Source of the DNA: Betaproteobacteria bacterium
GTDB lineage: Bacteria; Pseudomonadota; Gammaproteobacteria; Burkholderiales; SG8-39
Length of the DNA: 8,123 nucleotides
Direction: 5' to 3'
Assembly (NCBI GenBank): GCA_019245555.1
Contig: JAFARH010000050.1
Span: 1 to 8,123 of the forward strand
This document shows, one piece after another, positions 1 through 7,319 of the stretch. The notes under the pieces are model-generated. The model saw only the letters and a program-made list of their open reading frames with translations, was not told where the DNA came from and did no database searches. Positions within the stretch are counted from its first letter, which is position 1. Each line of letters begins with the position of its first letter. Made by a program: the position numbers and the translations under genes.

Positions 1-1568
1 TTGCGTTCCGCCACGAGCAGAACGCGGGCTATGCCGCTTCGATTGCCGGCTTCCTCACGCAGAAGCCGGGCATTTGCCTGACCGTATCGGCGCCGGGATT
101 CCTGAACGGCCTGAATGCGCTCGCGCATGCAACGGTGAACTGCTTTCCGATGATCCTCGTCTCCGGCTCGAGCGAGCGCGAGGTCGTGGATTTGCAGCAG
201 GGCGATTACGAAGAGCTGGATCAGCTCGCGATCGCCAAGCCGGTCGCCAAGGCTGCGTACCGCGTGCTGCACGCTGACGATATCGGGGTTGGCATCGCAC
301 GCGCCATTCGCGCCGCGGTATCGGGACGTCCTGGCGGTGTTTATCTCGATTTGCCGGCCAAGCTCTTCGCGCAGTCGATCGACGCCGCAGCCGGACGCAG
401 GACGCTGATCAAGGTCGTCGACGCCGCGCCAAAGCAGATCCCGTCGCCGGAGTCCGTGAAGCGCGCACTCGATTTGCTCCGCTCCGCGAAGAAGCCTCTG
501 ATCATCCTTGGCAAGGGCGCCGCGTACGCGCAGGCCGACGCCGACATCAAGGCACTCGTCGAGAAGACGGGCATTCCCTACCTGCCGATGTCGATGGCGA
601 AAGGCCTGCTGCCGGATACGCACGAGCTGTGCGCGTCAGCGGCGCGCTCCTTCGTGCTGCCGGGCGCTGATGTGGTCATGCTCATCGGTGCAAGGCTCAA
701 CTGGCTGCTCTCGCATGGCAAGGGCAAGACCTGGGGCGGCAAGGGCTCGAAGGACTGGGGCGGTCAGAAATTCATCCAGATCGACATCTCGCCGCAGGAA
801 GCCGACAGCAACGTGCGCATCGACGCGCCGGTCGTGGGCGACATCGGCTCCTGCGTGAGCGCGCTGCTCGCCGGCCTCGGAAATGTTTCCAAGCCGGCGT
901 CCGACTGGCTGAACGCGATCACGGAAAAGAAGACCGCAAACGTGGCGAAGATGGCCGAGACGCTCGCCAAGAATCCGACGCCGATGAACTTCCACAGCGC
1001 GCTCAACGTGGTGCGCGACATCGTGAAGGCGAACCCGGACGCGATGCTCGTCAACGAGGGCGCGAACGCGCTCGACTTCACGCGCTCGATCGTCGACATG
1101 TACAAGCCGCGGAAGCGCATCGACGTCGGCACGTGGGGCATCATGGGCGTCGGCATGGGCTACTGCGTCGCTGCCGCTGCTGTCACCAAGCAGCAGGTGA
1201 TCGCGGTCGAGGGCGATAGCGCCTTCGGCTTCTCCGGCATGGAAGTGGAAACGATCTGCCGTTACAACATGCCGGTCTGCGTAGTAGTAATGAACAATAA
1301 CGGCGTCTACAAGGGCACCGACGTCAATCCGCGCGGCGGCGACGTCGCGCCCACCGTGTTCGTGAAGGGTGCGCGCTATGACAAGATCATGGAAGCGTTC
1401 GGTGGCGTTGGCGTAAATGCGACGACGCCCGCCGAGCTGCGCAAGGCGATGGAGGAGGCGATCCGCTCGAAGAAACCGACGCTCATCAACGCGGTGATCG
1501 ACGAGACAGCCGGCACGGAGAGCGGTCGCATCACCAGCCTCAACCCGTCCGCTGCAAAAAAGAAATAG
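1..1568 (+). CDS. oxc: Oxalyl-CoA decarboxylase, 5'-truncated by window edge
   Basis: ThDP- and Mg-dependent cytoplasmic enzyme converting oxalyl-CoA to formyl-CoA and CO2. The reading frame is open from base 3 to the TAG at 1566-1568, giving 521 visible codons. By recalled similarity to the Oxalobacter formigenes enzyme (about 568 residues), only about 51 N-terminal residues are missing. Visible landmarks are the FRHEQ motif whose Glu (bases 15-17, equivalent to Glu56) activates ThDP; the GDYEE motif at 201-215 holding the Tyr120/Glu121 equivalents; the GKGAAYAQ and GKGKTWG stretches of the middle domain; the ThDP/Mg motif beginning GDSAFGF at 1212 and ending in MNNNG near 1290-1304; and the C-terminal lid motif ESGRI-SLN. 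The specific GDYEE and lid signatures favour oxalyl-CoA decarboxylase over acetolactate synthase or other ThDP relatives. All key residues seen are intact. It is followed 7 nt later by frc, its partner in the oxalate cycle. A promoter, if any, lies outside the window. Confidence 0.96.
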   Translation, partial: AFRHEQNAGYAASIAGFLTQKPGICLTVSAPGFLNGLNALAHATVNCFPMILVSGSSEREVVDLQQGDYEELDQLAIAKPVAKAAYRVLHADDIGVGIARAIRAAVSGRPGGVYLDLPAKLFAQSIDAAAGRRTLIKVVDAAPKQIPSPESVKRALDLLRSAKKPLIILGKGAAYAQADADIKALVEKTGIPYLPMSMAKGLLPDTHELCASAARSFVLPGADVVMLIGARLNWLLSHGKGKTWGGKGSKDWGGQKFIQIDISPQEADSNVRIDAPVVGDIGSCVSALLAGLGNVSKPASDWLNAITEKKTANVAKMAETLAKNPTPMNFHSALNVVRDIVKANPDAMLVNEGANALDFTRSIVDMYKPRKRIDVGTWGIMGVGMGYCVAAAAVTKQQVIAVEGDSAFGFSGMEVETICRYNMPVCVVVMNNNGVYKGTDVNPRGGDVAPTVFVKGARYDKIMEAFGGVGVNATTPAELRKAMEEAIRSKKPTLINAVIDETAGTESGRITSLNPSAAKKK

Positions 1569-1575
1569 GCCACAC

Positions 1576-2847
1576 ATGGAAGCACTCAAAGACGTAAAGA
1601 TCCTCGACATGACGCACGTGCAAGCGGGTCCGACCTGCTCGCAGCTCCTCGCCTGGATGGGCGCCGACGTCATCAAGTTCGAGAACCCGCAGGGCGATGC
1701 GACGCGCGGCCAGCTGCGCGATGTGCCGAACGCGGATTCCCTCTATTTCACGATGCTCAATTGCAATAAGCGCTCGGTCACGGTCAACATGAAGACCGCC
1801 GAGGGCAAGCAGGTGTTCATCGACCTCGTGAAGAAGTGCGACATCATCATGGAGAACTTCGGCCCGGGGGTGCTCGATCGCTTCGGCTTTCCGTGGGAAA
1901 AGATCCACGAGCTGAATCCGAAGATCGTGATGGGTTCGATCAAGGGCTTCGGTTCCACCGGGCCCTATGCCGAGTTCAAGGCCTACGAGAACGTCGCGCA
2001 GGCGATGGGCGGTGCGATGAGCACCACCGGCGTGCCCGATGGGCCGCCGTTCGTGACGGGCGCGCAGATCGGCGATTCCGGCACCGGCCTGCATCTCGCC
2101 ATCGGCCTGCTTGCAGCGCTGCGCCAGGCCGAGAAGACCGGCCAGGGGCAATACGTCGAGGTCGCGATGATGGACGGCGTGATGAACCTGTGCCGCGTGA
2201 AGTTCCGTGACCACCAGCGGCTGCAGCGTGGGGAGCTGGCCGAATATTCCGTGCCGACTTACAAGGGCATGGGCGAGACGCCGCGCGCTGGTAATGACTC
2301 AGGCGGCGGCCAGCTCGGCAATGCGATCCACTGCAAGCCGCATGGCGCGAATGACTGGCTCTACGTCGTCGTGCAGGAAGCGGTGTGGGAAGACCTCGCC
2401 AAGCGTATCGGCCCTGAAGTCGGCATGCCGGACATGGCGACAGACCCACGATTCTCGAAAATCGGTGAGCGTCGCAAGAACCAGAACTTGATGTGGACGC
2501 TGATCAACAAGTTCGCTGAGAAGTACACGAAGCGCGAGCTGATGGCGATCCTCAACCCGCTCGACGTGCCGTGCGGGCCGATCATGAGCACCGAAGACCT
2601 GGCGACCGACGAGCATGTGCGCGGACGGGACATGTGGGTCGAGCTCGACCATCCGCAGCGCGGCAAGTGGTTCAACGTCGGCATGCCGATCAAGCTTTCG
2701 GCCTCGCCCGCGACGATCAAGCGCTCGCCGACGCTCGGTGAGCACACCGACGAAATTCTGCGCGAAGTGCTGGGCTATGACGCCGGCAAGATCGCGAGCT
2801 TGAAGACCGCGGGCGCGCTCTCCGTGCCGCCGAAGAAGGCCGCATGA
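1576..2847 (+). CDS. frc: Formyl-CoA:oxalate CoA-transferase (class III CoA-transferase)
   Basis: Transfers CoA from formyl-CoA to oxalate, feeding oxalyl-CoA to Oxc and releasing formate. The protein is 423 residues; family members are about 416-428. The start is fixed by the conserved N-terminus (KILDMTHVQAGP, residues 8-19). Its Shine-Dalgarno is weak (TAGG about 6 nt upstream), so translation may depend on coupling to oxc. The catalytic Asp that forms the aspartyl-CoA intermediate is Asp167 in GDSGTG (bases 2074-2076), equivalent to Asp169 of the O. formigenes enzyme. Also visible are the LYFTMLNCNKRS block (residues 56-67), ENFGPG (93-98), AYENVAQ (136-142), the substrate-loop glycines in SGGGQ (242-246), and LGEHTDE near the C-terminus. 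Gln46 replaces the Trp48 of the Oxalobacter enzyme, and the loop before the glycine motif is about 13 residues shorter; both features resemble E. coli YfdW. CaiB/BaiF relatives with other substrates are possible, but the oxc neighbour makes Frc very likely. Confidence 0.95.
   Translation: MEALKDVKILDMTHVQAGPTCSQLLAWMGADVIKFENPQGDATRGQLRDVPNADSLYFTMLNCNKRSVTVNMKTAEGKQVFIDLVKKCDIIMENFGPGVLDRFGFPWEKIHELNPKIVMGSIKGFGSTGPYAEFKAYENVAQAMGGAMSTTGVPDGPPFVTGAQIGDSGTGLHLAIGLLAALRQAEKTGQGQYVEVAMMDGVMNLCRVKFRDHQRLQRGELAEYSVPTYKGMGETPRAGNDSGGGQLGNAIHCKPHGANDWLYVVVQEAVWEDLAKRIGPEVGMPDMATDPRFSKIGERRKNQNLMWTLINKFAEKYTKRELMAILNPLDVPCGPIMSTEDLATDEHVRGRDMWVELDHPQRGKWFNVGMPIKLSASPATIKRSPTLGEHTDEILREVLGYDAGKIASLKTAGALSVPPKKAA
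2834..2847 (+). promoter_or_regulatory. Shine-Dalgarno and ATGA stop/start overlap coupling frc to the formyltransferase gene
   Basis: AGAAGG at 2834-2839 lies 4 nt before ATG 2844-2846, which shares bases with the frc stop TGA 2845-2847. The arrangement is typical of translational coupling and supports co-transcription of the two genes. Confidence 0.75.
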
Positions 2848-3776
2848 AGGTCGCCATCGTCGGACAACAGGATTTCGGCAAGGCGGTGCTCGAGGCATTC
2901 CTTGCGCGCAAGGACCAGGTGGCGGGTGTGTTCTGTGCGCCTGAGAAACCGGGTGCCAGACCTGATGCGTTGAAAGTCGCGGCGCAGGAGCAGGGTGTCC
3001 AGGTCTTCCAGTTCCAGTCCCTGAAGAGTCCCGAGGCGACCGCGAAGATGAAGGAGCTCGCGGTCGACATCGGCATCATGGCGTTCGTGCTGCAGTTTGC
3101 GCCGCAGGACTTCGTCAAGATCCCGAAGCACGGCACGATCCAGTATCACCCGTCGCTCCTGCCGCTCTATCGCGGCCCCTCATCGATCAACTGGCCGATC
3201 ATCCGCGGCGATCGCAAGACCGGATTGACGATCTTCCGGCCCACCGATGGGCTGGACGAGGGTCCGGTCATCCTGCAGAAGGAAACCGAGATCTCGCCGG
3301 ACGACACGCTCGGCACGGTCTACTTCGATCGCCTGTTTCCGATGGGTGTAAAGGCGATGCTCGAGGCGGCCGACCTCGTAGTGGCCGGTAAACACCGCGA
3401 GACCGTGCAGGACGAGTCGAAGGCGACCTACGAAGGCTGGTGCCGCAAGGCTGAGGCGAAGATCAGCTGGGCGAACCACGTCGACTTCGTCTACAACACG
3501 ATCCGCGGCTGCAACCCGGCGCCCGGCGCCTGGACCACCGTCGAAGGCAGGGAGCTGCAGATCTTCGATGCCCGGAAGCATGCCGTGCGCACCTTTGGCG
3601 CGGTGAAGGGCAAGATCGGCGAGGTGGTCGAAGTGACCGACAAGAGCTTCCAGGTGACCGCCCAGGGCGGCCGCATCGAAGTGCTCCGCGCCAAGCTCGG
3701 CGATGGCAAAAAAGTCGCATCCGCCGAGCTCCTCAGCGGGGGCTTGATCAAGGCCGGAGCACTATTGGGAAGCTGA
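2844..3776 (+). CDS. Formyltransferase-fold protein, 10-formyl-THF dehydrogenase hydrolase-domain type
   Basis: A 310-residue protein with the two-domain layout of methionyl-tRNA formyltransferases: an N-terminal Rossmann-like formyltransferase domain (about 1-180) and a C-terminal OB-type domain (about 205-305). The closest recalled match is the N-terminal hydrolase domain of 10-formyltetrahydrofolate dehydrogenase (ALDH1L1), sharing MK-A--GQ--FG at the start, YHPSLLP--RG--SINW (101-117), a DGLD-G motif and ATYEG---K--AKI-W (194-209). Catalytic His102 and Asp138 are present. The Asn two residues before the His in true Fmt is Gln100 here; the mammalian dehydrogenase has Ile. No aldehyde-dehydrogenase part follows, so it stands alone. 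Its ATG overlaps the frc TGA (ATGA, 2844-2847), with an AGAAGG Shine-Dalgarno at 2834-2839 inside frc, indicating coupled translation. I infer it acts on a formyl donor (10-formyl-THF or formyl-CoA) during oxalate breakdown. The family is secure, the reaction is not, and housekeeping fmt is unlikely given the context. Confidence 0.87.
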   Translation: MKVAIVGQQDFGKAVLEAFLARKDQVAGVFCAPEKPGARPDALKVAAQEQGVQVFQFQSLKSPEATAKMKELAVDIGIMAFVLQFAPQDFVKIPKHGTIQYHPSLLPLYRGPSSINWPIIRGDRKTGLTIFRPTDGLDEGPVILQKETEISPDDTLGTVYFDRLFPMGVKAMLEAADLVVAGKHRETVQDESKATYEGWCRKAEAKISWANHVDFVYNTIRGCNPAPGAWTTVEGRELQIFDARKHAVRTFGAVKGKIGEVVEVTDKSFQVTAQGGRIEVLRAKLGDGKKVASAELLSGGLIKAGALLGS

Positions 3777-3810
3777 TCCGGCTGTCCCGGTCGGAAAGTC
3801 GCGTAAGCAT

Positions 3811-3840
3811 TTGACGCGGCTGATGTTTGACTGCAACAAT
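3811..3840 (+). promoter_or_regulatory. Candidate sigma70-type promoter for the kinase cassette
   Basis: TTGACG at 3811-3816 matches five of six bases of the -35 consensus. After an 18-nt spacer comes AACAAT at 3835-3840, a four-of-six -10 match preceded by TG at 3832-3833, giving an extended -10. It lies after the end of the formyltransferase gene and about 115 nt before the kinase start, implying a leader of roughly 100 nt. Promoter calling by eye is weak evidence. A second -10-like TAGAAT at 3912-3917 has no good -35 at normal spacing. Confidence 0.35.
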
Positions 3841-3879
3841 GCGCCTCAGGGTCCTGTTTTCAGGGGAGTTGTGACGCGC

Positions 3880-3923
3880 GCTAGCCTCCGTTTCCGGTGG
3901 GGGCCGTAGCGTAGAATTTTTTT
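3880..3923 (+). terminator. Possible imperfect hairpin plus T-run, end of the oxalate operon
   Basis: CCTCCG (3885-3890) and CGGTGG (3895-3900) can pair with one mismatch around a TTTC loop. GCTA (3880-3883) and TAGC (3907-3910) can extend the stem across an asymmetric internal loop. Seven T residues follow at 3917-3923, but 6 nt after the outer stem. This resembles a weak intrinsic terminator, or a leader structure if transcription starts upstream at the 3811-3840 candidate. The stem is imperfect and unusually close to the next start codon, so confidence is low. Confidence 0.25.
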
Positions 3924-3937
3924 GCGGCACACGAGCG

Positions 3938-3956
3938 GGGGAGGGGCGCGGCAGTG
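3938..3956 (+). promoter_or_regulatory. Ribosome binding site and GTG start of the kinase gene
   Basis: A purine-rich stretch around GGGGAGGGG (about 3937-3945) precedes GTG at 3954-3956. An in-frame TAG at 3912-3914 limits the 5' extension, and no ATG, GTG or TTG occurs in frame between it and 3954. The next in-frame ATG (4029) would remove the first membrane helix, so the GTG start is preferred. Confidence 0.7.
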
Positions 3957-6470
3957 CAAGCGGGTTTCTGGAAGGCCGACTGGTTCCTCGGCGTCGTCGT
4001 CGTGGCGGCCTTTGTGCTTTTCGCCTCCATGAGCGAGCTCGTGCCGACCCTTGAGCGCAAGGCCTACGATGCCGCCCTGGTCGCCGCCTCCCGCACGCCC
4101 TCCGACAAGATCGCGATCATCGCGATCGACAAGCAAAGCATCGACAACATCGGCCGCTGGCCGTGGCCCCGCGACCTGCACGCACGGATGATCGACCTTC
4201 TCTCGCAGGCGAAGGCGCGCGCCGTCGGCTACCTTGTCTTCTTCGCCGAGCCCGAGAACGAGAAGATCAACCGCACGCTCACCAAGATCATGGACTCCGC
4301 TGCGCCGGCTGAAGGCCAGCCGCCTAGTCCCACGTTCACCGCACTAAAGGAAGCCCAGGACGAATTCAACACTGATGCCAAGCTCGCTGCATCGATGCAG
4401 CGTGCGGGCAACGTCGTCCTGCCAATTCTCTTCGTGCTCGAGGCGCCGCGCGGGCGCCCGGGCCAGCCGCTGCCGGCCTATGTCCGCAAGAACGCGGTTG
4501 CCAACGAGGGGGCGTCACCGACACCAAGCTCGGCGCTCGCGATCTCCGAGCTGGAGAGCCTCGGCAACGCTGCCGTCGGACTCGGACACCTGAACGTCAT
4601 CCCGGACGTGGATGGCGCGATCCGCAGCGAGGCGCTCGTCGTCTCGCACTATGACGAGGCGTATCCCTCGCTGTCCGCGATGCTCGTTGCACGCAGCCTC
4701 AACCTCGGCGCGAAGGACATCAGGGTTGCGCCGAACGTGGTTCGCATTGGCGAGTTGCAGGCAAGGACGGACATCGACGCGCGGTCGCAAACGGCCTTTT
4801 ACAAGTACGCGGGTGAGCGTGCGCCGTTCACCGAGGATTCATTCTTCGACGTCCTGAACGGCAAGATCGCGCCCGAGAAGTATCGCGACAAGATCGTTCT
4901 GGTGGGACCCACCGCTGCGGGCGTAGCGAACATGTTCGTCACGCCAGTTAATCCGGCCATGCCGGCGGTTGCGATGGAAGCGCAGGCGGTATCGTCCCTC
5001 CTGCAAGAGCACTTCTTCGTCGTACCAGCCTGGGGCCGTTATGCGGAGATCGGCATCCTCCTTGCTGTTGCGCTATACCTCGCGGTTCTGCTGCCGCGCC
5101 TCGCGGCCGGCGCTGCTGTCGGCCTCTCCGCTGGCATCCTGATCGCGCTCATCGCAGCGCAGTTCATCCTGATGACGAACGCCGGCGTATGGCTGCAGCT
5201 CATGGCGCCCGCGGCGCTTCTGGTTGTGGGACACGTGGCACTCGCGTCGAAGCGTTTCATCATGACCGAGCGTGCGAAGCGCGATTCCGACGCGAGCTCG
5301 GCGGAGTCGAACCGGATGCTCGGGCTTGCCTACCAGGGACAGGGGCAGCTCGATCTCGCCTGGGACAAGTTCCGCCAGGTGCCGGCGTCCGACGCGCTGT
5401 TTGAGAACCTGTACAGCCTGGCACTCGATTTCGAGAGGAAGCGCCAGTTCAACAAGGCCGAGGCCGTGTTCCGTCACCTGCACGGCTTCAAGGCCGATTT
5501 CCGCGACGTCGAGACCAAGATCGCACGCAGTCGCCAGCTCGCCGAAACGATCGTGATCGGTGGTGCGGCGAGCCATCCCGGCGGCACGCTTGTCCTCGAC
5601 GGGGCGATAGAAAAACCCAAGTTCGGGCGCTTCGTGGTCGACAAGGAGCTCGGCAAGGGCGCCATGGGCGTCGTCTACCTCGGCAAGGACCCGAAGATCG
5701 GCCGCGAGGTAGCGATCAAGACGCTCGCCGTCGTGCAGGAATTCGAGCCGGAGGAGCTCGCCGACGTCAAGGAGCGCTTCTTTCGGGAAGCACAGACCGC
5801 GGGGCGTCTCGCCCACCCGAGCATCGTGACGATATACGATGCGGGCGAAGAGCATGATTATTGCTATATCGCCATGGAATTTCTGCGTGGGGACAGTCTC
5901 GCGCGCTACACCAAGCCCGGACAGCTTCTGCCCATCGACAAGACGGTATCGATCATCGCGCGCGCGGCCGATGCGCTTGGTTATGCGCATCGCGAGGGCA
6001 TCGTGCACCGCGACGTGAAGCCGGCTAACCTGATGTATGACCCGGCCTCCGACACGCTGAAAGTGACCGACTTCGGTATCGCGCGCATCACGGCCAGCTC
6101 CAAGACCAAGACCGGCATGGTGCTCGGCACGCCATCCTTCATGTCGCCCGAGCAGCTCGCCGGCAAGAAGATCGACGGCCGGTCCGATCTCTTTTCGCTC
6201 GCCGTGACGCTCTACCAGATGCTGTCGGGCAAGCTGCCCTTTGACGGCGAATCGATGGCGCAGCTCATGTTCAAGATCGCCAACGAGCCGCCGACCCCGA
6301 TCGCCGGGAACGTGCCGCCGGCGATCGCGAAATTCCTGGAGCGCGCGCTCGCCAAGGATGCGGAGCAACGCTTCCAGACGGGCGAGCATTTCGGCGGCGA
6401 GCTGCGCGCGGCTTTCGCGACCACCACGGCACAAGCTTCTGCCAAAACCGGCGTCGACATCGAACTCTGA
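3954..6470 (+). CDS. CHASE2-domain transmembrane Ser/Thr protein kinase
   Basis: An 838-residue receptor-type Hanks kinase. Order: a membrane helix (about 9-26); a periplasmic CHASE2-type sensor (about 30-360, with IAIIAIDKQSID at 53-64, GRWPWPR at 67-73, VIPDVDGAIR at 215-224 and KIVLVGPTAAG at 313-323); three further helices (about 364-382, 384-409, 412-430); a cytoplasmic linker with two TPR-like repeats (about 453-477 and 486-510); then the kinase domain (about 557-820). The kinase has a complete set of residues: glycine loop GKGAMG (567-572), Lys589, helix-C Glu612, HRDVKPAN with Asp687 and Asn692, DFG Asp706 and SPE (731-733). The Arg before Asp687 makes it an RD kinase, and its activation segment (712-733) is rich in Ser/Thr, suggesting control by autophosphorylation. 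The PP2C phosphatase and FHA reader follow immediately. Domain identities are secure; the ligand sensed by CHASE2 is unknown. Confidence 0.95.
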   Translation: MQAGFWKADWFLGVVVVAAFVLFASMSELVPTLERKAYDAALVAASRTPSDKIAIIAIDKQSIDNIGRWPWPRDLHARMIDLLSQAKARAVGYLVFFAEPENEKINRTLTKIMDSAAPAEGQPPSPTFTALKEAQDEFNTDAKLAASMQRAGNVVLPILFVLEAPRGRPGQPLPAYVRKNAVANEGASPTPSSALAISELESLGNAAVGLGHLNVIPDVDGAIRSEALVVSHYDEAYPSLSAMLVARSLNLGAKDIRVAPNVVRIGELQARTDIDARSQTAFYKYAGERAPFTEDSFFDVLNGKIAPEKYRDKIVLVGPTAAGVANMFVTPVNPAMPAVAMEAQAVSSLLQEHFFVVPAWGRYAEIGILLAVALYLAVLLPRLAAGAAVGLSAGILIALIAAQFILMTNAGVWLQLMAPAALLVVGHVALASKRFIMTERAKRDSDASSAESNRMLGLAYQGQGQLDLAWDKFRQVPASDALFENLYSLALDFERKRQFNKAEAVFRHLHGFKADFRDVETKIARSRQLAETIVIGGAASHPGGTLVLDGAIEKPKFGRFVVDKELGKGAMGVVYLGKDPKIGREVAIKTLAVVQEFEPEELADVKERFFREAQTAGRLAHPSIVTIYDAGEEHDYCYIAMEFLRGDSLARYTKPGQLLPIDKTVSIIARAADALGYAHREGIVHRDVKPANLMYDPASDTLKVTDFGIARITASSKTKTGMVLGTPSFMSPEQLAGKKIDGRSDLFSLAVTLYQMLSGKLPFDGESMAQLMFKIANEPPTPIAGNVPPAIAKFLERALAKDAEQRFQTGEHFGGELRAAFATTTAQASAKTGVDIEL

Positions 6471-6472
6471 GC

Positions 6473-7297
6473 ATGGACCTCACGCAAACACTGGAGATCG
6501 CGACCTGCACCGACCCGGGCATGGTGCGCTCGCACAACGAGGACTCGATCGCCGCGGATCCGGCGAATGGGCTCGTGGTGCTGGCCGACGGCATGGGCGG
6601 CTACAACGCCGGTGAAGTGGCGAGCGGCATGGCGACCACGGTGATCGTCACAGAGATGCGCCAGATCCTCACTAATGCAAAGCCCTACGAGGTCGACCAG
6701 AAGAACAACGAAGAGATCGCTGCACGCATGGTGCGCGAGCAGGTGCTGAAGGCCAACACGTCGATCTACCAGGCGGCGCAGAGCCAGCCGCAATATGCCG
6801 GCATGGGCACGACGCTCGTCGTCGGCCTCTACTACGACAACCGCATGCTCGTCGCACATCTTGGCGACTCGCGCATGTACATGCTGCGCGAAGGCAAGTT
6901 CAAGCAGGTGACGCGCGATCACTCGCTGCTGCAGGAGCAGATCGACTCGGGAATCATCACGCCCGAGCAGGCGAAGAAAGCCGCGCACAAGAACCTGGTG
7001 ACGAAGGCGCTCGGCATCGATCCGACGGTCGAGCCGGAAATTCACGAGTACCCCACCAAGACTGGCGACATCTATCTGCTTTGCTCGGATGGTTTGTGCG
7101 ACATGGTCGACGACGAAGACATCGGCATGACGCTGCAAACACTCGGCGGCAACTTGAAGCTCGCCGCGCAGCAGCTGGTGCAGATGGCCAACGACAACGG
7201 GGGTCGAGACAACGTTTCGGTTATACTGGTCCGGGTCCTTAGGGAGTACCCGGGCGCCAAGGGCGTCATCGGCAAAATGTTCGGCTGGCTAAAATAG
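6473..7297 (+). CDS. PP2C-family (PPM) Ser/Thr protein phosphatase
   Basis: A 274-residue metal-dependent phosphatase, the usual size for stand-alone bacterial Stp1/PrpC-type enzymes. PP2C motifs occur in order: RSHNED (19-24), ADGMGG (38-43), GMGTTLV (110-116), GDSR (131-134), RDHS (148-151), the KNLVTKALG segment (173-181), CSDGL (204-208) and GGRDNVSV (243-250). The metal-binding acidic residues Asp24, Asp39, Asp206 and Asp246 are all present, so it should be active. It has no signal peptide or membrane helix and is presumably cytoplasmic. The start lies 2 nt after the kinase stop and lacks a clear Shine-Dalgarno, which points to coupled translation. It most likely dephosphorylates the upstream kinase and its substrates, including the downstream FHA protein. 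The C-terminal 14 residues are basic and hydrophobic. The family call is very firm; the substrates are inferred from position. Confidence 0.96.
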   Translation: MDLTQTLEIATCTDPGMVRSHNEDSIAADPANGLVVLADGMGGYNAGEVASGMATTVIVTEMRQILTNAKPYEVDQKNNEEIAARMVREQVLKANTSIYQAAQSQPQYAGMGTTLVVGLYYDNRMLVAHLGDSRMYMLREGKFKQVTRDHSLLQEQIDSGIITPEQAKKAAHKNLVTKALGIDPTVEPEIHEYPTKTGDIYLLCSDGLCDMVDDEDIGMTLQTLGGNLKLAAQQLVQMANDNGGRDNVSVILVRVLREYPGAKGVIGKMFGWLK

Positions 7298-7305
7298 GCT
7301 CCCGC

Positions 7306-7319
7306 AGGGGCCACTTATG
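7306..7319 (+). promoter_or_regulatory. Ribosome binding site of the FHA gene
   Basis: AGGGG at 7306-7310 sits 6 nt before ATG 7317-7319, in the 19-nt gap after the phosphatase stop. The following codons begin an FHA domain with normal N-terminal length, supporting this start. Confidence 0.6.

Noticed and set aside
135..1568. GTG at 135 as the start of oxc
   Set aside because: The same frame is open to base 3 and encodes the conserved ThDP-activating Glu motif and family N-terminal sequence, so the true start is upstream of the window.
636..1676. Long minus-strand open frame of 346 codons opposite oxc
   Set aside because: Antisense shadow of a GC-rich gene: rich in Arg, His, Asp and Ala, no recognisable domain, and it runs across the oxc/frc junction.
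3827..3855. Second -35-like TTGACT at 3827-3832
   Set aside because: No acceptable -10 hexamer occurs 16-18 nt downstream; the upstream TTGACG with an extended -10 is better.
3851..3866. CCTG-TTTT-CAGG mini-hairpin after the formyltransferase gene
   Set aside because: Only four base pairs and no T-run follows, so it is too weak to call a terminator.
5073..6434. Minus-strand open frame of 453 codons opposite the kinase
   Set aside because: It mirrors the conserved kinase codons, has shadow-like composition (Arg, His, Leu, Asp, Glu) and no family motif; the plus-strand kinase is certain.
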